In this document: positions 1-7,631 of the stretch, piece by piece
Position numbering within the stretch: the first letter of the stretch is position 1
Layout: every line of letters starts with the position of its first letter
Source of the DNA: Magnetococcales bacterium
GTDB taxonomy: Bacteria; Pseudomonadota; Magnetococcia; Magnetococcales; Magnetaquicoccaceae
Reading direction: 5' to 3'
Assembly (NCBI GenBank): GCA_015229095.1
Contig: JADGCE010000011.1
Coordinates: forward strand, 15,708 to 35,882
Length of the DNA stretch: 20,175 bases
The notes under the pieces: generated by a model
What the model saw: the letters and a program-made list of their open reading frames with translations, nothing else
Database searches by the model: none
What the model was told of the DNA's origin: nothing
Made by a program: the position numbers and the translations under genes

Positions 1-2753
1 TGATGATCGGAGACAAGGATATGGTCGACAAGCCACTCCTTGAGAAAATTGAGTACCTCCAGCGTAATGGTGGCACCCTCCTGATGATACTTATCCTGAA
101 ATGCCGACACGGACCCAGCCAGCTTGCGATGCTCCTGTATGTGTTTTTCAGCCGGATAGCCGTGTTTGGCAAACACCACCTCCTCACGTTCAAAATGCGC
201 CACCGCATATCCCACCAGATCGTCCAATATTTTGCCAATACCCGCTCGCCCCATGCCGCTGTTGAGTGCCTGGTAGAGGGCGTTGATCTGATCGACCAAC
301 CACCGATGATCCTTGTCAACAAACGAAATACCCGTATCCATCCGATCAGACCAGATAAAGAACAGGCGCTCCCGGTTGACTTGCAACTCCCCTGGGCTGC
401 CCAGCAGATAGAGCTGGTCAAGCATGTTGAACAAACGTTGGCGCAGATGATTGAATTGTTCCATCTCGGCAACAGCCGCTTCGGTTTTCCCCTGGGAGAC
501 ACTCTGCACAACAACCCGCGACTGCTCATGAACCCGCATATGCATCTCACCCATCTCTGCAAAAAGCGGCATCCTGCCGTAGCTTTTCATGCCTTCCGTA
601 TCATACCACCGGCCAAACTCACATTCGTGTCCTGAGGCGACCTCTTCAGGCTTCATGGTCACACGCCCACGCACCACATTTTCCAGGGTGGCAAGCCACC
701 GAAGGTGCGCCCTTTTGACGGAACAGACATCGAAGGGGGCTTGACCGATGCTGAATCTCTCCTTGGTTTGGGTCAGGCTTTCCGCCGCATCATTGTTGAC
801 GCTGGTCAACAACGAGGTCTGGCGAACCGAACCATCCAGGTATCGAATCAGCTCCATGGAGCGTTGCATCATGCCTTGCACTTCGGTCGACGCAGAAAAA
901 ATGCGTTTGGCAGATGTTTGCATCGCCTGGGCCTGGTCATTCGCCCGGGTGCTGGAGTCTGCCAACTGCCCTGCCACCCGCGCAACTTCACCGGCAGAAC
1001 GGGCGATCTCTTCGGTGCCGGAGGCCGCCTCGGCCGCAGAGCGAGCCACCTCCTGGGCGGCCAGAGCCAGCTCCGAAGCGTTCCGGGTCACATCCTGGGA
1101 GGCTGCACTGACAGCAGAAAAGGAGGCAGCAATTTTGTCAACCGACTGAGCCTGTTCATTGACCAGATGAGTGATCGAACGATTGGTATCCGCAATCTGG
1201 TGAATGCCATCCGTCACTTTCAAAGTGGCCTCTGCCACCATCTTGGTCCGTTTTCGGATCTCCTCCGTCATCTCCTGGATCATCCGGGTGGCGGTTGTGG
1301 TCTGTCTGGCAAGCTCCTTGACCTCATTGGCCACCACGGCAAACCCCTTGCCCGACTCACCCGCCGTCGCTGCCTCAATGGAGGCGTTAAGAGCCAGCAT
1401 ATTGGTCTGATTGGCAATACCCGCAATCATCTCCAGCACTTTGCCAATCTCACCGGCCGATTGGGAAAGTCCCTGCATGACCGACAGGGTATCCTTGGCG
1501 TTGCCAACGGCCTGTGCAGAGATCTGTTCGGCTCCCTGACAACGTGTGCGGATATCATCCAGGGCGGCACGCACATCGACCACGGCATCGGAGACCGTCA
1601 TGACGGATTGGGAAACCCGCACCAAATTGCGATTGACCCCGGAGAGCGTGGCGGTCATCTCTTCGGCGGCCGAGGCCATGGTGTAGACATTGGTGCTGGC
1701 CTGTTCGGAGGCGGCCGCAATAGTGGAAACATTGTCAGAGAGCGTCTGAGCAGCGACCGAGACCAAACGGGTACTCTCCTGGGAGGTATCGATGGAGCTG
1801 CGAAGACTCTGCGTCTGTTCATCCAGCAGGCCGTTTTCCGACACCACATGACTGGCCAGTTTGAAATTGGCCGCCGAATCCTCACTCAGGGTGGTATTGA
1901 GAAGAGCCATTTCGTGCACAACCGCCTTGACACTCTCTGCCTGCAGGGCGATGGTACGAATGTTGTCCCGGAACGAGCAGAGCAGGTGCATGACCAGACC
2001 GGCAATACTGTCCTGCTGCACCACGGGGAGGGCACCGGTCAACTTGCCGTCGGACATCTCCCGCAACAGGTTTTCCAACAGCACCAGGTTGGCTCCGATT
2101 TGGTTGCGGATGCCGCGACCGACCATCACCCCCAACAACACACCCAGAAATATCACAACGATGGCAACACCCAGTATGCGATATGTCGTGGACTCAAGGC
2201 GGGCATTGACGGCAAGGAGGCTGGCATCAAAGTCTCCGAGTTGGGACTCCACAAAGGGCGTCAGCGCATCGCTGACGGCGGATGCCATGGCATCGAACTC
2301 CCCCATCAGGCGGTTGCCGCGAGCAGGACCGCCTGCCACATAGGCCTCGGCCATCCGTTGCCCCGCATCGGCGTAGGCGACAAACTGGGCGCGAATCTCA
2401 TCCAATTGGGCGGGGCGAATATCCCGTTGCCCCATGCGTTTTGCCAAATCCAATTTCCGGAGAAAGGCATCGGCGTGCCCATGCGCCTTGCTCATGCCAT
2501 CATTGAGGCCGTCCAATCCACGTGTCGCGGCCATGTCGGTGTACCATTGCTGAACCTGGGCAACGTCGTATTTCATTTCCATGGCCAAGATGGCCAGTTT
2601 TTGGTGAACGGAACGGACCCGGGCAAGCTCTGCGGCAATGGAGCCGTTGCTCCACTGCAGCCATCCTGCCATGCAAAGCATCAAAAGAGCGGGAACACTC
2701 ACCAACAACAGAAGGCGTGTACCGACATCGAGTTTCCGCAACCATTGTTCCAT
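1..2753 (-). CDS. Methyl-accepting chemotaxis protein with CZB and C-terminal hemerythrin domains (3' end cut by window edge)
   Basis: Reading the minus strand from the ATG at 2753 gives 917 codons without a stop, running off the left edge. A GGGAGG ribosome site precedes the start. Membrane segment 1 is near residues 13-34. A helical periplasmic sensor follows, then membrane segment 2 near 190-213 and a HAMP-like stretch. The signalling hairpin tip (IANQTNMLALNASIEAA) is near 443-460. The CZB zinc site fits its consensus: H683-x-x-W686, C711-x-F-G-x-W716, H738-x3-H742. A bacteriohemerythrin domain starts near 799 and shows all seven diiron ligands: H816, H853, E857, H871, H875, H911 and D916. 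Only a few C-terminal residues should be missing. Known roles: MCPs signal to CheA/CheW, CZB domains bind zinc, and hemerythrin binds O2. Inference: an inner-membrane receptor for oxygen or redox taxis whose hemerythrin and CZB domains lie in the cytoplasm. Confidence 0.95.
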   Translation of the reverse strand, partial: MEQWLRKLDVGTRLLLLVSVPALLMLCMAGWLQWSNGSIAAELARVRSVHQKLAILAMEMKYDVAQVQQWYTDMAATRGLDGLNDGMSKAHGHADAFLRKLDLAKRMGQRDIRPAQLDEIRAQFVAYADAGQRMAEAYVAGGPARGNRLMGEFDAMASAVSDALTPFVESQLGDFDASLLAVNARLESTTYRILGVAIVVIFLGVLLGVMVGRGIRNQIGANLVLLENLLREMSDGKLTGALPVVQQDSIAGLVMHLLCSFRDNIRTIALQAESVKAVVHEMALLNTTLSEDSAANFKLASHVVSENGLLDEQTQSLRSSIDTSQESTRLVSVAAQTLSDNVSTIAAASEQASTNVYTMASAAEEMTATLSGVNRNLVRVSQSVMTVSDAVVDVRAALDDIRTRCQGAEQISAQAVGNAKDTLSVMQGLSQSAGEIGKVLEMIAGIANQTNMLALNASIEAATAGESGKGFAVVANEVKELARQTTTATRMIQEMTEEIRKRTKMVAEATLKVTDGIHQIADTNRSITHLVNEQAQSVDKIAASFSAVSAASQDVTRNASELALAAQEVARSAAEAASGTEEIARSAGEVARVAGQLADSSTRANDQAQAMQTSAKRIFSASTEVQGMMQRSMELIRYLDGSVRQTSLLTSVNNDAAESLTQTKERFSIGQAPFDVCSVKRAHLRWLATLENVVRGRVTMKPEEVASGHECEFGRWYDTEGMKSYGRMPLFAEMGEMHMRVHEQSRVVVQSVSQGKTEAAVAEMEQFNHLRQRLFNMLDQLYLLGSPGELQVNRERLFFIWSDRMDTGISFVDKDHRWLVDQINALYQALNSGMGRAGIGKILDDLVGYAVAHFEREEVVFAKHGYPAEKHIQEHRKLAGSVSAFQDKYHQEGATITLEVLNFLKEWLVDHILVSDH

Positions 2754-2853
2754 CGTCAACCCTCCCAACACCCTCGGCACCCCCGCACGACACCATCTTG
2801 ACTACACGCAACCACGAACAAATCACCATTCCAGTTTGCACCATGCGCGCAGC

Positions 2854-2883
2854 ATCCTAATGGTTTCATTCTTGCGTTTGCAA
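2854..2883 (-). promoter_or_regulatory. Candidate sigma-70-like promoter for the chemoreceptor
   Basis: On the minus strand, TTGCAA (2883-2878) lies 18 bp from TAGGAT (2859-2854), about 100 bp upstream of the chemoreceptor ATG. Each hexamer matches 4 of 6 consensus positions. The -35 element also lies inside a small palindrome, TTGC-GTTT-GCAA (2872-2883). The 224-bp gap 2754-2977 otherwise holds only the terminator of the preceding operon. This is a weak match, offered because a promoter must lie in this gap. Confidence 0.25.
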
Positions 2884-2898
2884 CCCTTTTCCCATCCA

Positions 2899-2934
2899 AA
2901 AAAAGAAAAAAAGAGTGTCATATTGTCACTCTTT
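2899..2934 (-). terminator. Rho-independent terminator of the tesA-PGPGW transcript
   Basis: The arms AAAGAGTG (2910-2917) and CACTCTTT (2927-2934) are perfect inverted repeats around a 9-nt loop. Read on the minus strand, the hairpin is followed at once by a T-rich run (TTTTCTTTTTTT, about 2909-2898). It lies about 45 bp beyond the stop of the PGPGW gene, in the right orientation to end that transcript and insulate the chemoreceptor gene. The stem is only moderately GC-rich, but the T-tract is strong. Confidence 0.75.
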
Positions 2935-2977
2935 ATATGCGTTCCATCCCATTTTTTTATATCATGAAATATAAGAT

Positions 2978-3301
2978 TCAAGAGTGCATCTGCGAGGGCA
3001 AGGCTCTTTTCGGCAGCACAAGAAGAACGCGCATTTTTTGTCGGATCATCACCCGCGCCACGCGAAACCAGCGTTTGTGTCGCAACAGGCCAAACAAGCG
3101 GTTTTTACCAGGAAAATCCAGCAGCACCAGAGCCAGGGCGACAAACACAAATCCCGGTCCCGGCACACCGGGAATCCCCAAAAACAGACCAAGCAGCAGG
3201 CTGAGCAAACCCAACAGCTGCCGCTGCAACCGCACCAACAGGCCCGCTTGCGCTTCCTGCACAACGGAGACAAAATATAACCGTTTACTCTGGAATAGCA
3301 T
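2978..3301 (-). CDS. Small PGPGW-family membrane protein
   Basis: A 107-residue protein. It has a hydrophobic stretch (about 29-42), the signature IPGVPGPG at 43-50, and a second hydrophobic stretch (about 51-62) ending in FPG. A basic tail follows (KNRLFGLLRHKRWFRVARV). This layout matches the putative transmembrane family PGPGW (PF09656), whose biochemical role is unknown. It probably sits in the inner membrane as a short hairpin. The ATG at 3301 starts 5 bp after the tesA stop, so the two genes are probably co-transcribed and share the terminator at 2899-2934. The ribosome site is poor (ACAGA), which fits translational coupling to tesA. The first 25 residues are less typical of the family, so a later start cannot be excluded. 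Confidence 0.75.
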   Translation of the reverse strand: MLFQSKRLYFVSVVQEAQAGLLVRLQRQLLGLLSLLLGLFLGIPGVPGPGFVFVALALVLLDFPGKNRLFGLLRHKRWFRVARVMIRQKMRVLLVLPKRALPSQMHS

Positions 3302-3306
3302 TCTGT

Positions 3307-3981
3307 CTATTCATGCAAAAGCGGCTGCAATACCGGCCAAATATTGGCCAATACCTGTCGATAGCCAGCGGCATTGGGATGAATGCCATCTCCCTGATTG
3401 CGGGTCGGATCGGTGGCCACCTGCTCCAGGAGAAAGGGCACCAGAGGGATGGATTTTTCCTGGGCCAGTTCTGTGTAGATGGCAGCAAAACGTTCGCTGT
3501 ACGCGCGGCCATAGTTGGGAGGAATGCGCATCCCCAGCAGGAGTGGACGCACCCCTGCCTGTTGCAGGCGATCGATCATCCGGGCCAGATTTTCCTTCAT
3601 CTCCTGGAGGCTCAACCCCCGCAAACCATCATTGGCACCCAGGGAGAGCAGGGCAATCCGGGGCGTGGGTGGATGGTGGAGCAACCCTTCCAAACGGCGC
3701 AGCCCCCCCGCTGTGGTATCCCCGGAAATACCGGCGTTCACCACCGTATAGGGATACCCCTCCTGCCGCAAACGCACCTGCAACAGAGCTGGATAGGCCG
3801 CCTCGGCCTCCACCCCGTAGCCCGCCGTCAAGCTGTCTCCCAGGCAGAGTATGACGGCAGGGGGTTGTGCCTGGAGGGGCGTTTGTATCATCATCAGCAG
3901 AAGCACCAGAAGCGCATAGAAGAAACGATGTATCGCAGGGCAATATGCCACAATCGCAACACTGGCAACAGGGGCAGACAT
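3307..3981 (-). CDS. tesA: Arylesterase / acyl-CoA thioesterase I (SGNH hydrolase, TesA-like)
   Basis: A 224-residue SGNH/GDSL hydrolase. The four family blocks are visible: GDS with nucleophile Ser50, SGDT with Gly87, GAND with Asn117, and DGIH with Asp198 and His201. A hydrophobic segment (about 20-36) ending in PLQA-Q looks like a signal peptide, so the mature enzyme should be periplasmic, as in E. coli TesA, which hydrolyses acyl thioesters and esters. The ATG at 3981 has a good GAGGTGA ribosome site. A GTG about 11 codons later would give a more usual signal peptide length and cannot be ruled out. It is divergent from ybbA, as in E. coli, and the start codons overlap. The PGPGW gene follows 5 bp after its stop. 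Confidence 0.92.
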   Translation of the reverse strand: MSAPVASVAIVAYCPAIHRFFYALLVLLLMMIQTPLQAQPPAVILCLGDSLTAGYGVEAEAAYPALLQVRLRQEGYPYTVVNAGISGDTTAGGLRRLEGLLHHPPTPRIALLSLGANDGLRGLSLQEMKENLARMIDRLQQAGVRPLLLGMRIPPNYGRAYSERFAAIYTELAQEKSIPLVPFLLEQVATDPTRNQGDGIHPNAAGYRQVLANIWPVLQPLLHE

Positions 3982-3982
3982 G
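3979..3982. other. Head-to-head overlapping start codons of tesA and ybbA (CATG)
   Basis: The palindrome CATG carries the minus-strand ATG of tesA (3981-3979) and the plus-strand ATG of ybbA (3980-3982). Each start has its own purine-rich ribosome site inside the opposite gene: AGGGG upstream of ybbA, and GAGGTGA on the minus strand for tesA. There is no intergenic DNA, so the promoters for each direction must lie within the other gene's coding sequence. The ybbA start is firm, because its first beta strand begins right at the methionine. The tesA start is less certain. Confidence 0.7.
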
Positions 3983-4663
3983 ATTCACCTCGATCGAGTG
4001 TGTTATGCACGGGTGCATGGAGGGCAAACCCTGCACATCCTTAAAAATATTTCCCTCTCCATTGCCAGAGGGGAGGCGGTGGGTCTGTTGGGCCCCTCCG
4101 GCAGCGGCAAAAGCAGCCTGTTGGCCCTGTTGGCCGGGGTGGAACACCCCACCCAGGGTCACGTCCAGGTCAACGGGGTGCGGCTGGATGGCCTCTCTGC
4201 CGATGCCCTGGCCCTGTTCCGTCGCCAACATCTGGGCATTGTTTTCCAGGATTTTCATCTGGTGCCCACCCTGACCGCCTGGGAAAATGTGGCCCTGCCC
4301 CTGGATCTCGCCGGCCAACCGGAGAGTCGGCCCCGCGCCCTGGAGATGCTGGCACGGATGGGGCTGGCCCCACGCAGCAACCACCGCCCGGGGGAACTCT
4401 CCGGGGGAGAACAACAACGGGTTGCCATCGCCCGCGCCTTTATCAGCCGACCGGCACTGATCCTGGCGGACGAACCCACCGGAAATCTGGATCAGGATAC
4501 CAGCCGACAGGTGATAGATCTATTGTTCTCCTGCGCCGCACAATGGGGTTCCACCCTCTTTCTGGTCACCCACGATCCCCAACTGGCTCAACGGGCAGAC
4601 CGCTGTCTCCGTCTGGTGGATGGTCAACTGACGGATCTCCCTGCACCCATGGAGCAGGCATGA
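3980..4663 (+). CDS. ybbA: ABC transporter ATP-binding protein, YbbA/LolD type
   Basis: A 227-residue ATPase with every motif intact: Walker A GPSGSGKS (38-45), Q-loop Q90, signature LSGGEQQR (140-147), Walker B LILADEP (160-166) and H-loop H198. The size, the GNLD sequence after Walker B and the missing membrane domain fit the LolD/MacB/YbbA branch, which partners FtsX-like permeases. The permease gene starts 7 bp after the stop, so both products should form one inner-membrane complex. In E. coli ybbA-ybbP is also divergent from tesA. The transported substrate is not established. Lipid, lipoprotein or peptide extraction are the roles known for relatives, and a link to the neighbouring lipase-like TesA is only suggestive. 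Confidence 0.92.
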   Translation: MIHLDRVCYARVHGGQTLHILKNISLSIARGEAVGLLGPSGSGKSSLLALLAGVEHPTQGHVQVNGVRLDGLSADALALFRRQHLGIVFQDFHLVPTLTAWENVALPLDLAGQPESRPRALEMLARMGLAPRSNHRPGELSGGEQQRVAIARAFISRPALILADEPTGNLDQDTSRQVIDLLFSCAAQWGSTLFLVTHDPQLAQRADRCLRLVDGQLTDLPAPMEQA

Positions 4664-4670
4664 GGCACCC

Positions 4671-7217
4671 ATGGGCATAACCATACCGACAGGAACGCTG
4701 GCCGCCAGTACCGCCCGCATCAATGGCCGTTTTTTTGCTGCCGCTCTGTTTCTCTGCGTCACCCTGCTGGTGGGGGTGGGGGCCGCTTCTCTGTTTTTGC
4801 ACGAGGCCCTCACCCTGAACGCCCGCCAATTGCTGGCGGCGGATCTGCGCCTGCAAGCCACCCTGGTCATCCCCCCGCCAGGCACCTTGCCCCCCACCCT
4901 ATCCACCTTTGCCGAACAACATATCGCCGGCCATGGACGGCACCTCTCCCCCAGTCTGGAGTTCAGGGCCATGGCCAGGGTGGCCGGTTCGGAACGCACC
5001 ACCCTGGTGGAGGTCAAAGCCGTGGCCGCCGATTATCCCTTGCGGGGACAACTGCACCTGGACAATGGGGCCTCCCTGCCCGCAGTGCTCTCCCAGGGCG
5101 GCGTCGTGGTGGAAAAAACCCTGCTCAGCCGCCTGGGGTTGAGGGTGGGTGATACCCTCTGGGTGGGCGATGCCCCATTGACCATTGCCGCCACCCTGGC
5201 CCACGAACCAGACCGCATTACCCACCTGTTCAGCCTGGGACCACGGCTGATCATGGCCCTGCAACAGGTGCCTGAAACCGGCTTGTTGCAAACCGGCAGC
5301 CGGGTCACCCAGATACTCTCCGTCCGCCTGCGAGAGGGGGAAAAGGCCACAGAGGTGGCAGAAACCCTCCGGGCCGCCGCCACAACGGCGGGCATTCGCC
5401 TGATCACCCCGGAACAGAGTCAACCCTCCGTGCGCCGCTTTGTACGCCGTTTTGCCCTCTTCACGGGCCTGACCGCCCTGTTGACCCTGCTGGTGGGGGG
5501 CGTGGCCATGACCGCTGCCATGGGGGCCTATCTGCACGACAGCCGTGCCACGCTTGCCATTCTCAAGGTGCTGGGGGCGGAAAATCGGCAGATCATGACC
5601 CTGGTGGTGGGAAGCCTCCTGCGTCTGGCCTGGCCTGCCGCTCTGGCCGGGGGCATCAGCGGCATCCTGTTGCCGGCCCTGTTGCCGCCGTTGCTGCCCG
5701 GTCTCTTTCCAGAGGGGGCCCTCTATCAGCCCTCCCTCTGGCTGGCCGGGGCGGGTATGGTGATGGGCCTGCTGTTCAGCCTGCTCTGTGCCATCGGACC
5801 GCTCTGGTGGAGCCGCTCCCTCTCCCCCGCCCACCTGTTCCGAACCACCGATTGGCGAGAGGCCCTGCAGCCCACCGGGCCCGGTGGCTGGATGGGGGTC
5901 TGGGCCCTGTTGACGGTCATCGCCTCTGCTCTGGGCGTGACCGCCTGGTCGGGAGAGGCCCAGTTTGGTTGGCTCTTTGCAGCCGGTCTGCTGGTACTGA
6001 TACTGGTCACCTGGGGTATGGCCCGCGCCCTCCTGGGGGGGTTGGGCCGCCTCTCCCCCCGCCGCTACTATTGGCGATTGGCCATCCGCACCCTGTTGCG
6101 CCGGGGAGAGCCCTATGGAACCCTCCTTATGGCCCTGGGGGCGGGATTGGGGTTGGTGGCAGCCCTGTTGTTTCTGGAGGATGCCCTGCATCAGCAACTG
6201 GTCAGCCGGGTTCCCCTGCGCATGCCCAGCTTTTTTTTCATCGACATTCAGGAGGATCAACGGGCGACGTTCCAGGAGATCGCCCAACAGTATGCTGCCC
6301 CATACCCCGATGCCATCCGCCTGTTCCCCACCGTGCGGGGCCGACTGTTGGGCGGTGTGGGGGTGACCGACGATCCCGATCAGCCCCAATCCTGGCGCAA
6401 AGCCCGCGAGTATGTCCTGACCCGGACGGCGACCCTCCCCGCCGGCAACCGCCTGCTGGCGGGAAACTGGTGGAGTTCACCCACGGCGCAGGAGGCCAGT
6501 GTGGAGGTGGAGATGGCCAAAGCTCTGGGTCTGGGGGTGGGGGATAGGGTGACATTCGATATTCAGGGACATCCGGTGAGTGCCACTGTCGCCAATCTGC
6601 GGGAGGTGCGTTGGTCTGATCTGGGGATCAATTTTTTTGTGATTTTTTCCCCCGCCGTGCTGCAGGAGACCCCTGGGGTCTCCTGGAACCACCTGGCTTC
6701 CGTGGTGGCCCCGGTGGAACAGGAGGCGGCTCTGTTGATGGCCATGAACGACCGGTTGCACAACGTCACCGCCGTCGCCACCCGCAGCGTACTGGAAAGC
6801 GTGCAGGCCTTGCTGCAGCAGTTGGCCCGCGCCGCGCGTTTCCTGGGGGGTGGGGCGGTCGTTGCCGGTCTGTTGCTCCTGGGGGTCAGTGTTGCCGCCT
6901 CCCGCCGCCGGCGCAGACATGCGATCGCCCTCTATCGATTGATCGGCAGCAGTCGCGCCGAGGTGACCCGCATCGTTGCCGCCGAGTTTGCCCTGCTGGG
7001 CCTGTTGGCGGCACTCATCGGCGTCATCATCGGCCATCTGGTTACCGCCCTGGTCATCGAGGGGCTGTTGCGCGACCTATGGCATTTCAACCCCTGGCTG
7101 ACCCTGGCAACCTTCGTCGGCGGGAGCACTCTGCTCTTTGCAACCGGCCTGATCGGCAGTTATCGGGAGTCGTCAGAGCCTGTCATGGCACTCTTGCGGC
7201 GTACCGGCGGAGGATAG
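4671..7217 (+). CDS. ybbP: FtsX-like ABC transporter permease, YbbP type
   Basis: An 848-residue membrane protein, close to the roughly 800 residues of E. coli YbbP. Membrane segment 1 is near residues 21-43, followed by a large periplasmic domain. A first FtsX-type block spans about 258-380, and a linker block has segments near 406-425, 432-455 and 481-505. A second extracytoplasmic domain follows (about 506-720). A final FtsX block starts near 721 and contains a basic RRRRR loop followed by IALYRLIGSSRAEV, a typical coupling sequence facing the ATPase. It follows ybbA by 7 bp, with GAGG upstream of the ATG. It is the permease of the YbbA-YbbP exporter, whose substrate is unknown. The gene ends 16 bp before the end of the convergent small gene, and no clear terminator is seen there. 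Confidence 0.92.
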   Translation: MGITIPTGTLAASTARINGRFFAAALFLCVTLLVGVGAASLFLHEALTLNARQLLAADLRLQATLVIPPPGTLPPTLSTFAEQHIAGHGRHLSPSLEFRAMARVAGSERTTLVEVKAVAADYPLRGQLHLDNGASLPAVLSQGGVVVEKTLLSRLGLRVGDTLWVGDAPLTIAATLAHEPDRITHLFSLGPRLIMALQQVPETGLLQTGSRVTQILSVRLREGEKATEVAETLRAAATTAGIRLITPEQSQPSVRRFVRRFALFTGLTALLTLLVGGVAMTAAMGAYLHDSRATLAILKVLGAENRQIMTLVVGSLLRLAWPAALAGGISGILLPALLPPLLPGLFPEGALYQPSLWLAGAGMVMGLLFSLLCAIGPLWWSRSLSPAHLFRTTDWREALQPTGPGGWMGVWALLTVIASALGVTAWSGEAQFGWLFAAGLLVLILVTWGMARALLGGLGRLSPRRYYWRLAIRTLLRRGEPYGTLLMALGAGLGLVAALLFLEDALHQQLVSRVPLRMPSFFFIDIQEDQRATFQEIAQQYAAPYPDAIRLFPTVRGRLLGGVGVTDDPDQPQSWRKAREYVLTRTATLPAGNRLLAGNWWSSPTAQEASVEVEMAKALGLGVGDRVTFDIQGHPVSATVANLREVRWSDLGINFFVIFSPAVLQETPGVSWNHLASVVAPVEQEAALLMAMNDRLHNVTAVATRSVLESVQALLQQLARAARFLGGGAVVAGLLLLGVSVAASRRRRRHAIALYRLIGSSRAEVTRIVAAEFALLGLLAALIGVIIGHLVTALVIEGLLRDLWHFNPWLTLATFVGGSTLLFATGLIGSYRESSEPVMALLRRTGGG

Positions 7218-7233
7218 CGGTGCCTCCCACCCT

Positions 7234-7506
7234 TTATTTTCCCTTGTGGAGGGGGGCAGAGACAAAACGCAAGGCCGGGGCATCGGTGGAGAGCACCTCC
7301 AAACCATACAAGGTCGGCAAACAGGGACCCGGATCCGTGCCATAAAGCTGGTGCAGCTCCCAGCGCAAAAATCCCGCCTGTTCCGGGGTCAAGTGGACCC
7401 CGACCGCCTGGGATCCATCCGCTTCAAACGACTCCTTCAGGCTCTTGAACGCTTCAAGGCCCAGGGGGTTCTGCGGCCAATCGGGCAGGTAAGAGACTTT
7501 TGCCAT
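7234..7506 (-). CDS. Conserved-looking small hypothetical protein (90 aa)
   Basis: I do not recognise the family. The reading frame is open further upstream, but the ATG at 7506 is preceded by AAGGGG at a suitable distance, and sequence beyond it looks non-coding, so I chose this start. The product is soluble and has no signal peptide or membrane segment. It starts MAKVSYLPDWPQNPLG, continues with a charged helix (AFKSLKESFEAD), then VGVHLTPEQAGFLRWEL, and has one cysteine (C62). The spread of hydrophobic and charged residues is that of a folded small domain. It is convergent with ybbP and divergent from the four-cysteine protein gene. No function can be assigned. Confidence 0.6.
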   Translation of the reverse strand: MAKVSYLPDWPQNPLGLEAFKSLKESFEADGSQAVGVHLTPEQAGFLRWELHQLYGTDPGPCLPTLYGLEVLSTDAPALRFVSAPLHKGK

Positions 7507-7545
7507 GGGCAACCCCTTGCGGTCTGCGGTAAACTGAGGTAGGAA

Positions 7546-7563
7546 ACAGGGTCGGCACCCTGT
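7546..7563. promoter_or_regulatory. Perfect hairpin in the divergent intergenic region
   Basis: ACAGGGT (7546-7552) and ACCCTGT (7557-7563) are exact inverted repeats around CGGC. The site lies in the 125-bp gap between the 90-residue minus-strand gene and the four-cysteine protein gene, about 40 bp upstream of the former's ATG. It has only a three-T run on the minus strand, so it is not a convincing terminator. A protein-binding operator or a 5' leader hairpin are the other readings. Only the symmetry itself is observed. Confidence 0.45.
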
Positions 7564-7631
7564 CATCCCCGCATTAGACAATGGATGACGGCCTCTGTCA
7601 ACGTCAGCGAGGGGGGATTCCGGGAGACGCA

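Noticed and set aside
705..2801. A 698-codon open frame on the plus strand
   Set aside because: It is the antisense shadow of the chemoreceptor gene. It has no domain, is rich in Gly/His/Arg, and the opposite strand shows clear MCP motifs.
4899..6389. A 496-codon open frame on the minus strand
   Set aside because: It is a low-complexity Gly/Gln-rich shadow of ybbP, whose membrane segments are clear on the plus strand.
7218..7251. Imperfect CCTCCCAC / GTGGAGG stem at the ybbP and 90-residue gene junction, as a two-way terminator
   Set aside because: The stem needs a bulge and neither strand has a T-tract after it, so it is not reported as a terminator.
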